Origin: JADKCL01 sp046050405
GTDB taxonomy: Bacteria; Bacteroidota; Bacteroidia; J057; JADKCL01
DNA: 20,094 nucleotides
Assembly: GCA_046050405.1 (NCBI GenBank)
Contig: JBJOPY010000247.1
Location: forward strand, 1 to 20,094
Direction of reading: 5' to 3'
Below are positions 14,683 through 20,094 of the stretch, piece by piece. Position numbers and translations under genes: made by a program. Numbering within the stretch: position 1 is the stretch's first letter; the number at the start of each line of letters is the position of its first letter. A model generated the notes under the pieces. That model was not told where the DNA came from and did not search any database. It saw only the letters and a program-made list of their open reading frames with translations.

Positions 14683-15993
14683 ATGGCGAATTCAATTTCC
14701 ACCGAAACGGCAAAGACGCGAATCAATCAGCTGACGGATGAGCTCAATGCCCACAATTACCGCTACTATGTATTGGCTGCTCCGACCATCAGCGACTATG
14801 AATTTGACAAACTTTTAAGGGATCTGCAGGAACTGGAGGCACTCCATCCAGATTTGGTCAGGAGCGACTCGCCCAGCGCGAGGGTTGGGGGGTCTATCAC
14901 CAAGGAGTTCCCGCCATATATCCACAAGCGCCCGATGCTCAGCCTCCAGAACACCTACAGCCGTGAGGAAGTAGAGGATTGGCTGAGATCCGTGGAGAAG
15001 CTGCTGGAGGGTCAGCCCTTCACCTACATCGTTCAGCACAAGTACGACGGGGTTTCGCTGAGCCTGCATTATGTGAATGGCGCACTCGAGGCGGGAGTCA
15101 CGCGGGGCGATGGCGTGCAGGGCGACGAAATCACCGCCAATGTCAAGACGATCCGGACGATTCCCCTGAGCATCAGGGAGGTTGGAAGCCCTCCGGAGTT
15201 CGAGGTGCGCGGGGAAGTGATGATGCACATTGCCCCCTTCAATGCACTGAATGACCAACGGGAGGAAAACGGCGAGGCACGCCTCATGAACCCTCGAAAC
15301 GCAACGGCCGGAACCCTCAAAAATCAAGATTCCAGCATCGTGGCGTCGCGCCCGTTGACATTCCATGCCTATTCTCTCTTCTCAGATGGTGATCTCCCCG
15401 GCACCGATGGTGGCCAGCAGGAACTGTTGAAGAAATGGGGATTCCTAGCCAATGAAAACGCAAGGGTCTGTAAAAACATCGATGAGGTGTTCGAATACAT
15501 CAACCATTGGGACAAGCACCGGGACGACCTTCCCTATGAGATCGACGGCATCGTCATCAAAGTCAACGAAACGAATCTCCGTGAGACACTGGGTTACACG
15601 AGCAAGTTTCCGAGGTGGGCCATTGCCTTCAAATACCAGGCCGAACTGGCCGAAACCCAGCTGAAATCGGTGAGCTACCAAGTCGGAAGGACGGGTGTGG
15701 TAACACCTGTGGCGAACCTGGAACCCGTATTGCTTGGAGGAACGGTCGTGAAGCGCGCCTCCCTCTACAATGCGGATGAGATCGACCGCCTAGGGCTGAG
15801 GGTGGGGGACATGGTCAAGGTAGCCAAGGGTGGGGAGATCATACCGAAGGTCGTGGAGGTCGTGGTCTCCAAGAGGACAGCTGGCCAGGAAAAACTCTCC
15901 GAGACTCTTGCCGGCCCGCTTGGAATACCGCAGGGCGATCCCGACCGAAAAAACGAAATAGGCTACGATGAGCACCCAGTCAATGGTCGCTAA
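14683..15993 (+). CDS. ligA: NAD-dependent DNA ligase LigA, truncated at a junction near 15885
   Basis: The ATG at 14683 was chosen because the family begins here (MANSISTETAKTRINQLTDE); the open frame upstream runs through the tRNA. About 402 codons are genuine LigA: the Ia domain with YRYYVLAAPTISDYEFDKLL (27-46), motif I lysine K120 in KYDG, RNATAGTL, EIDGIVIKVN, AFKYQAEL and the OB-fold up to GGEIIPKVVEVVVSKRT. Intact LigA is about 670 aa, so the four-Cys zinc finger, helix-hairpin-helix and BRCT domains are missing. After 15888 the frame reads about 35 foreign residues, antisense to a symporter gene, before stopping. Two residues before K120 there is Gln118, where E. coli LigA has an essential Glu (E113). 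As written the product should not be a working ligase. Confidence 0.9.
   Translation: MANSISTETAKTRINQLTDELNAHNYRYYVLAAPTISDYEFDKLLRDLQELEALHPDLVRSDSPSARVGGSITKEFPPYIHKRPMLSLQNTYSREEVEDWLRSVEKLLEGQPFTYIVQHKYDGVSLSLHYVNGALEAGVTRGDGVQGDEITANVKTIRTIPLSIREVGSPPEFEVRGEVMMHIAPFNALNDQREENGEARLMNPRNATAGTLKNQDSSIVASRPLTFHAYSLFSDGDLPGTDGGQQELLKKWGFLANENARVCKNIDEVFEYINHWDKHRDDLPYEIDGIVIKVNETNLRETLGYTSKFPRWAIAFKYQAELAETQLKSVSYQVGRTGVVTPVANLEPVLLGGTVVKRASLYNADEIDRLGLRVGDMVKVAKGGEIIPKVVEVVVSKRTAGQEKLSETLAGPLGIPQGDPDRKNEIGYDEHPVNGR
15881..15888. other. Junction palindrome between ligA and the symporter gene
   Basis: CTGGCCAG is a perfect 8-bp palindrome. LigA homology ends here from the left and symporter homology ends here from the right. 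The breakpoint cannot be placed more exactly because the bases read the same in both orientations. Such microhomology fits an inverted chimeric join or a microhomology-mediated rearrangement. Confidence 0.75.
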
Positions 15994-15999
15994 GGTCAT
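15883..15999 (-). pseudogene. 5' fragment of a sodium:solute symporter (SSS family) gene
   Basis: 39 codons starting MTLATIDWVLIVAYFVFSVG, followed by IALRYSKRAG and KSLGEFFLA. This is the classic N-terminus of SSS-family transporters: first transmembrane helix, then the loop with R-Y-S and S-L-G-E-F-F-L-A, normally continuing to GRSLPWW. Instead the frame passes into antisense ligA and soon loses homology. The ATG overlaps the stop of the upstream hydrolase (ATGA), so in its native setting the two were coupled. The remaining roughly 450 or more codons expected for the family are not in this window. The substrate cannot be judged. Confidence 0.8.
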
Positions 16000-16895
16000 G
16001 GTGCAGTGTTTAGATGACGGATAAAGAAGTCCAGGGTATGGTTCAGTGCATCCTCGAGGTGAGGGTTCGATTGCTCGAAGGGATGCCTGGCACCGAAGGT
16101 ATGGCCTGCGCCAGGGATCAGGTGAAGTTCGGCGCCACCGCTGTCTGCCCATTCGAAGAGGGCGCGGGCATCGTCCTCCGGGACGGATTCATCGGAGGTG
16201 CCATGCACGATACAGAGCGGCCGGCGCATGCCCGCCACGGCAGCCTGGATGTCCAGGCGGCCATCGATGTTCTCCATAAGGTCCTGGTGAAGCTGCCATC
16301 CGAGCTGCATCACCTGCCCTGTTCGCGCATGGGCAACCTCAAGGTAACCTTGATGCTGCCAGCGGTCAATGACGTGCTGGGGATACCGAGCGAAGGTGGA
16401 AACGGCAGCCCAGGTGCAGATGGCCCTGACGTTCGGTTCAGCGGCAAAGGCCAGAAGGGCGACCCCTCCTCCCCTGCTATGCCCGAGTGCTCCCAAGGCC
16501 ATTCCGGGCATCGCCCCGAACAGCCTGCCTGCGGCATACATCTCCATCACCTCCCTGGCTTCCTCCACCTCCAGTGAGAGGGTATTGTTCCGAAACTTCT
16601 CCAGCTCCGTGAATTCCAGCGGATCATGGCCGATCCCGTTGTGCGAGAAATTCATGGCCAGCAATCGGATTCCCGCAGCGGCAAACCGTTCACCGACATA
16701 GGGGACGAATCCCCAATCCTTGAAACCTTTGAAGCCATGTGCATAGAGCACGCTGGGGGCATTGGGAGGCAACGCAGCCCCATGCAGGCTCAGGGCCATC
16801 CCATGGCCACGATGCGAAGTGTAGATAAGGTGCTGAACCATATTGTCGGACATCTGTGGGTGCAAATTCATAAAATCCCACGAAAGGCCCACCAT
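15996..16895 (-). CDS. Alpha/beta hydrolase (serine esterase/peptidase-like)
   Basis: 299 aa from the first ATG; Met9, Met15 (16853) and Met19 (16841) are also possible, and the conserved part begins near residue 20. Numbered from the first Met, the oxyanion region is HGF (53-55), the nucleophile elbow GHSRGG places Ser140, the acid is probably Asp235 in VHGTSDESVP and the base His265 in GAGHTFG. No signal peptide is obvious, so it is likely cytoplasmic; it resembles dienelactone-hydrolase-like or prolyl-oligopeptidase-like esterases, but the substrate is unknown. The TGA stop overlaps the symporter start (ATGA), which suggests that the pair import and hydrolyse the same compound class. It is divergent from the SRPBCC gene. 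Confidence 0.85.
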   Translation of the reverse strand: MVGLSWDFMNLHPQMSDNMVQHLIYTSHRGHGMALSLHGAALPPNAPSVLYAHGFKGFKDWGFVPYVGERFAAAGIRLLAMNFSHNGIGHDPLEFTELEKFRNNTLSLEVEEAREVMEMYAAGRLFGAMPGMALGALGHSRGGGVALLAFAAEPNVRAICTWAAVSTFARYPQHVIDRWQHQGYLEVAHARTGQVMQLGWQLHQDLMENIDGRLDIQAAVAGMRRPLCIVHGTSDESVPEDDARALFEWADSGGAELHLIPGAGHTFGARHPFEQSNPHLEDALNHTLDFFIRHLNTAP

Positions 16896-16985
16896 ATTGT
16901 TTCAGTTTTCATTCTTCCAAACAATTTGAGATCGCCTTGGTTGATCGGATGGCGTGCATGGGCACACCATTTTCGAACGCAAGAG

Positions 16986-17522
16986 ATGCACTGGGCGCTG
17001 ATCGTTTTTTTGGCTGCATTTGTCCTCATCGTGATCACATTCCTGATGTACGGTTCACGCCTTCCTGCCAAGTGGGAAGTAGCGGAGTCCATTCATATCC
17101 GACGCGACCGTGAAACCCTCTACGACTACCTGAACAACATCCAGAACTGGGAAAAATGGACCATCTGGAGCAAGGAGATCAATCCCAACTTTGAGTTCAA
17201 GTACGAGGGATCAGCCTCTGGCACCGGTGCGACGCAATGCTGGAAGGCCAGGAATCAATTTGGGAAGACCAAGATTTGCGGCGGGGAGCGACCCGAGCAG
17301 ATCAGGTACATGTTTTTCTTCGGCCATGGCCACCACACCATGAAGTGCTGCATCACACTCTTGCCACGCGGAGCCGAGACCGAGGTGGTCTGGAAGGCTT
17401 ACGGAGACGCCGGCAACAATCCCGCACGGCGCATCATGGCCAGAATGATGGGGCCCTATATGCAAAAAGATTTCGAGCGGGGATTGGCGCGGCTGAAGCA
17501 GGTGATGGAAAACTCAGGATGA
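16986..17522 (+). CDS. Membrane-anchored SRPBCC (polyketide cyclase/START-like) domain protein
   Basis: 178 aa from the ATG at 16986. A single hydrophobic helix (about 3-23) is followed by an SRPBCC fold: EVAESIHIRRDRETLYDYLN (31-50), then the NIQNWEKWTIWSKE pattern typical of polyketide-cyclase-type SRPBCC proteins, and the long C-terminal helix MMGPYMQKDFERGLARLKQV. These proteins form a hydrophobic pocket for small ligands; the ligand is not predictable here. The frame is open upstream to 16626 but that part overlaps the divergent hydrolase gene antisense and was rejected. It ends about 220 nt before the response regulator, with a structured stretch between. Confidence 0.82.
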   Translation: MHWALIVFLAAFVLIVITFLMYGSRLPAKWEVAESIHIRRDRETLYDYLNNIQNWEKWTIWSKEINPNFEFKYEGSASGTGATQCWKARNQFGKTKICGGERPEQIRYMFFFGHGHHTMKCCITLLPRGAETEVVWKAYGDAGNNPARRIMARMMGPYMQKDFERGLARLKQVMENSG

Positions 17523-17539
17523 AAAGGGCAAGAGGATGG

Positions 17540-17609
17540 ATGGTTCCGTGGTTCGCCGTGTCAGGTGGAACACCCAGGGGTATCATTCCCCCTCGTAGCG
17601 CGGAACCGT
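17540..17609. repeat. Compound stem-loop downstream of the SRPBCC gene
   Basis: ATGGTTCCGTG (17540-17550) pairs with CGCGGAACCGT (17599-17609) over 11 positions with two G-T pairs as RNA (GGTTCCG/CGGAACC is perfect). Inside is AGGGG (17576-17580) / CCCCT (17589-17593). A nearby hairpin ACGGC-TTC-GCCGT lies at 17626-17638. There is no T-run. The look is that of an intergenic repeat unit, but only one good copy is in the window. Confidence 0.42.
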
Positions 17610-17690
17610 CTGGGGACAGGAGGTGGACGGCTTCGCCGTGGTTTATTGCAAATACATCCAAATGATGTGGAGAGGATTTCAGTCCTCATT

Positions 17691-17698
17691 TATATTTG
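17691..17698 (+). promoter_or_regulatory. Candidate -7 box for the response regulator gene
   Basis: TATATTTG matches TAnnTTTG exactly, 43 nt before the ATG at 17742. Immediately upstream is the dyad GAGGA-TTTCAG-TCCTC (17672-17687), which occupies the -33/-7 spacer and could bind a regulator. Confidence 0.42.
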
Positions 17699-17741
17699 AA
17701 GTCCTTTGTGAAACTTGATTGTTCGTAATGCTTCAGTTCTT

Positions 17742-18146
17742 ATGTCGTTTTCCTATAAATTCGTGATGCTAGTGGATGATGATGAGATGGATAACATCAT
17801 TCATCAAAAGATCATCGAGAGCAACAAATTTTCAGAAAAGGTAATGGTGTTCCATACAGGGAGAGAAGCACTGGCCTACCTGCGAAAAAATGCCAAATCC
17901 GCAGAGAATCTGCCGGATTTAATCTTTCTGGACATCAACATGCCGATCATGGATGGATTTCAGTTCCTGGAGGAGTTCGAACATCTGGATGCGCAGATCC
18001 TTGACAAGTGCAAGATCATCATGCTCACCTCCTCCATTAGTCCAAGGGACATTGACCGGGCGGCGAGCAATCGCTATGTGAAGAAGTACCTGAACAAGCC
18101 GCTCCATTCGCGGCACCTCCAGGCGATCTCGCTTGAGAACGTTTGA
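17742..18146 (+). CDS. Single-domain response regulator (CheY-like receiver)
   Basis: 134 aa from the ATG at 17742; a TTG start at 17715 would add nine unlikely residues. All receiver landmarks are present: acidic D12-D14 in MLVDDDEMD, phosphoacceptor Asp64 in LIFLDINMPIMDG, Thr96 in MLTSS and Lys119 in LNKPL. The DDDEMDNIIHQKIIE opening is a type frequent in Bacteroidota stand-alone receivers. There is no output domain and no histidine kinase gene in the window, so its partner is unlinked. It is probably a cytoplasmic phospho-relay or protein-interaction switch, target unknown. It has its own candidate promoter and reads toward a decayed interval. Confidence 0.93.
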   Translation: MSFSYKFVMLVDDDEMDNIIHQKIIESNKFSEKVMVFHTGREALAYLRKNAKSAENLPDLIFLDINMPIMDGFQFLEEFEHLDAQILDKCKIIMLTSSISPRDIDRAASNRYVKKYLNKPLHSRHLQAISLENV

Positions 18147-18289
18147 TCCTTCGTCCCGAACCCAAGAAAGGGGTCAATGGCTTCCATTATTGATAAGGGT
18201 TGTTCGATCGCCCACTGATCTTGCCAAGGAAGGCGATGCTGAGATCAATTGAGGGCGACAGGGCCTTCAACCCCGCATTCGCTGCCTCA

Positions 18290-18509
18290 TTACATCCTGA
18301 AATCCCCGACGCGGTCCAGCAAGTAGCCCCCCCACCTTCCGACTCAGGCGCGACTTGAGCACGCAAAATGCCGATGCGGAGATGTCCTGCTTCCCGAGAA
18401 TATCCGCAGCGGGACCGTCACTGTCCCGGATTGTCTGCAGGAGCAATGCGCTTTTTGCTGCTTTGCTGGATGTAAGGTTCTGGTAGATATCCTCAAATTT
18501 CTGAGACAG
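18290..18509 (-). pseudogene. Relic of a gene with a helix-turn-helix-like N-terminal domain
   Basis: In the otherwise gene-free 18147-18559 stretch, the minus strand reads LSQKFEDIYQNLTSSKAAKS then ALLLQTIRDSDGPAADILGK and SASAFCVLKSRLSRKV. The pattern resembles the N-terminus of large unnamed Bacteroidota proteins that start with a short helical domain ending in a (F/Y)xxLKSRL motif, a resemblance from memory only. No ATG precedes it. A run of seven G (minus strand; C7 at 18327-18333) then breaks it: as written the frame goes on to an unlikely tail, whereas with six G it reads KVGGYLLDRVGDFRM and stops at 18292-18290. It is most likely a truncated leftover; 18147-18289 shows nothing I can support. 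Confidence 0.35.
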
Positions 18510-18559
18510 GATGGAACCGGCTCCGAATCGTGGACGGAGGCTGCCTGTATGAACAGGGT

Positions 18560-19522
18560 TTACAGCGGAGCGTCCGTCACCTCGCTCAGCCGGCGCATGT
18601 CCAGGAGGATGTGGTCATGTTCGGGTACAGTCACAGGAACGAACTTCTTCCCGAACTTTATTTCGGACCATTTGTAGGAGCAGCGCTGATAGACGGTGGT
18701 ACCGAAGGAGTCATCGAAGGCTTTGAGAAGGATGATAAACTCTGCATCGCAGGCTTCGAGGAACTGGGGGTTCTTGCCCCATAAGGGGCTTTCCGGGCCG
18801 ATGGGATGAACGACGGTCCATGTCAAGGCAAAGATATTGATCTTGCTGATCTCCAGAGGCAGTATCACATAGTCCCGCTTCCCATCCCGCTCATCCACAT
18901 AGCTCAGCATGACCTGTACCTCGGCCTCCACGAGTACGCTTGTACGCTCATTCGCCATGCGAAACATGAAGCCTGTCTTGTCTTCGTAAGGTGCCACGAT
19001 GGCATGATCGCTGAATTTGATCCTGGCATTTGCCCGGGAGAATCGGCCATACAGCAAGCCGGTGGCCAGGGCGAACCCGAGAAGGCCGAGCATGGACTCG
19101 ATGGCAGCCACGGTACTCGCCGCCGCCCCCACGGGTGCGATGCGGCCGTAACCGAGGGTGGTGATGGTCTGGGCGCTGAAGAAGAAGGCATCCAGAAACT
19201 GCTCCCATGTGGTGAGGCCTGTCACCCCGGCCAAGCCATCCATGCCTACGAGCAGATAGGCCACGGAGAAGATGAGGTTGACCACCAGGTACGAGGCCAG
19301 GATTCCCGCGAAGAAATGCGACGATTTCATCGCGAGCAACTTGTGGTAAACGTCGTAGTGCCGAAACCAGCCCCGCCCCAGCTTCCGGACATTGATCGTT
19401 CCATCCGGATTGATCATCCTGACCGAGCTGCCAAATGATTTCTTTCCAAACCCGATTTCGCGCTCGCCTGCTGCTCCCGGCACGGGTCCAGGCTCAGGGA
19501 CGGTAGATTCTTTCTGTTCCAA
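18560..19522 (-). CDS. Inward-rectifier-type potassium channel (KirBac family)
   Basis: 320 aa. A slide helix (YDVYHKLLAM, 56-65) leads into TM1 (about 68-92), the pore helix (about 107-120), the selectivity filter TTLGYG (121-126) and TM2 (about 134-158). Then comes the cytoplasmic immunoglobulin-like domain of Kir channels, with FSRANARIKFSDHA at the gate, TGFMFRMANERTS, LPLEISKINIFALTWTVVHP and SPLWG. Length and order match KirBac channels, inner-membrane K+ pores gated by lipids or ligands in the C-domain. The first 30 residues are poorly conserved. Just past the stop is a perfect small hairpin CCTGT-TCAT-ACAGG (18557-18544) without a T-run. A NUDIX gene lies upstream on the same strand, 238 nt away. 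Confidence 0.94.
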   Translation of the reverse strand: MEQKESTVPEPGPVPGAAGEREIGFGKKSFGSSVRMINPDGTINVRKLGRGWFRHYDVYHKLLAMKSSHFFAGILASYLVVNLIFSVAYLLVGMDGLAGVTGLTTWEQFLDAFFFSAQTITTLGYGRIAPVGAAASTVAAIESMLGLLGFALATGLLYGRFSRANARIKFSDHAIVAPYEDKTGFMFRMANERTSVLVEAEVQVMLSYVDERDGKRDYVILPLEISKINIFALTWTVVHPIGPESPLWGKNPQFLEACDAEFIILLKAFDDSFGTTVYQRCSYKWSEIKFGKKFVPVTVPEHDHILLDMRRLSEVTDAPL

Positions 19523-19760
19523 TTTTCATGCGTCTTGAGTGGAGTTCAACCAAAATCGAGCGGAATGGTTCGGGAATTCTCTCCGGAAGGCCGATCCGGA
19601 ATTGCGGGCACATTCCGAGTCCCATTGGGAAGGAGGGTTCGCCTGCATCCCATCGGAAGGGCATTGGCGGTCCGCATTTCCAGCATCCAGAGGCTGAGGT
19701 GGTGGATTGGAACCCTCCGCCTGACCTGAATCCGTGCGGGTGGTCACGGTCCGCCCCTTC

Positions 19761-20094
19761 TCATCCCTCCACGCCCTCTACATGCGTCGCGCACACCATG
19801 GCCACCAGTTCCATGATCTGGGGATAGGTCTTCAGGCTCGCCTCGCGCAGAACATCCAGCGGTACCCATCGAACGTCCGAAATCCCTTCATCCGTCTGCG
19901 GCACAAGTTTGGGCCGGCCTTCGATGCTCATCTTGAACCAGTCTGTCGTCTTGAAGCGCCATTTGTCCTTCCGCTCGAAGATGTGGTAAGTGCTCCGGAA
20001 CAGCTTGCCGACCCGGTGGTCCAGGATGCCTGTCTCCTCCGCGACCTCGCGCCATGCCGCCTGAGCCTTCGCCTCGCCCTTGTCGAGCTTGCCT
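19761..20094 (-). CDS. NUDIX hydrolase, 3' part only
   Basis: 110 codons plus the TGA stop; the 5' end lies outside the window. The NUDIX box is complete: GKLDKGEAKAQAAWREVAEE followed by TGI, fitting Gx5Ex7REUxEExGU with U hydrophobic. Downstream are HIFERKDKWRFKTTDWFKM and the acidic ISDVRWVPLDVL region, as in small housekeeping pyrophosphatases of the MutT/ADP-ribose type. The nucleoside-diphosphate substrate cannot be deduced. The first visible codon is already at the box, so probably 50-100 N-terminal residues are missing because of the window edge rather than truncation. Confidence 0.88.
   Translation of the reverse strand, partial: GKLDKGEAKAQAAWREVAEETGILDHRVGKLFRSTYHIFERKDKWRFKTTDWFKMSIEGRPKLVPQTDEGISDVRWVPLDVLREASLKTYPQIMELVAMVCATHVEGVEG

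Noticed and set aside
19523..19760. Repeated TCCGGA motifs between the channel and NUDIX genes
   Set aside because: TCCGGA is a short self-palindromic hexamer and two copies in GC-rich DNA can occur by chance.
1..20094. Mobile element, CRISPR, phage or defence island
   Set aside because: No transposase, integrase, spaced direct repeats, toxin-antitoxin pair or nuclease cluster was recognised; gene content is housekeeping and catabolic.

Overview
The window looks like chromosomal, mostly housekeeping DNA from a moderately GC-rich member of the Bacteroidota. The reasons are family content and signals: a Wzi/RemB-like outer-membrane barrel, a divergent alaS / M23 peptidase + small MerR pair, a single-domain response regulator of the type common in this phylum, little Shine-Dalgarno signal before starts, and several matches to the phylum's -7 promoter box (TAnnTTTG). 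Genus cannot be fixed from sequence alone.

Layout. 36-1727 (-): outer-membrane barrel. 2105-5431 (-): tetR-paaA-paaB-paaC-paaD, the phenylacetyl-CoA epoxidase core and its probable regulator, with a candidate operator just upstream of tetR. 5672-6250 (+): tsaC (tRNA t6A synthesis). 6402-7886 (+): nuoN, apart from any other nuo gene. 7984-10159 (+): CCA-adding-enzyme-like HD nucleotidyltransferase and a secreted protein of unknown function. 10304-12930 (-): alaS with a one-base frameshift. 13155-14431 (+): M23 peptidase and MerR regulator, overlapping by one base, followed by tRNA-Pro(GGG) and a good terminator. 14683-about 15888 (+): ligA cut off before its zinc finger. 15883-16895 (-): alpha/beta hydrolase translationally coupled to a sodium:solute symporter of which only 39 codons remain. 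16986-18146 (+): membrane-anchored SRPBCC protein and a CheY-like regulator. 18290-19522 (-): relic of a broken gene and a KirBac-type potassium channel. 19761-20094 (-): 3' part of a NUDIX hydrolase.

The clearest anomaly is at 15881-15888. Two unrelated genes, ligA reading right and the symporter reading left, both break inside the same 8-bp palindrome. This is either a rearrangement or a chimeric join. Together with the alaS frameshift it means two normally essential genes are not intact as written, so read-level checking should come before biological interpretation.

I found no CRISPR array, integrase, transposase, rRNA or defence cassette, and I do not see a convincing undescribed system here. 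The remaining points of interest are small: nested dyads, hairpins at gene boundaries, a possible PaaR-type operator and a possible micro-ORF behind alaS.
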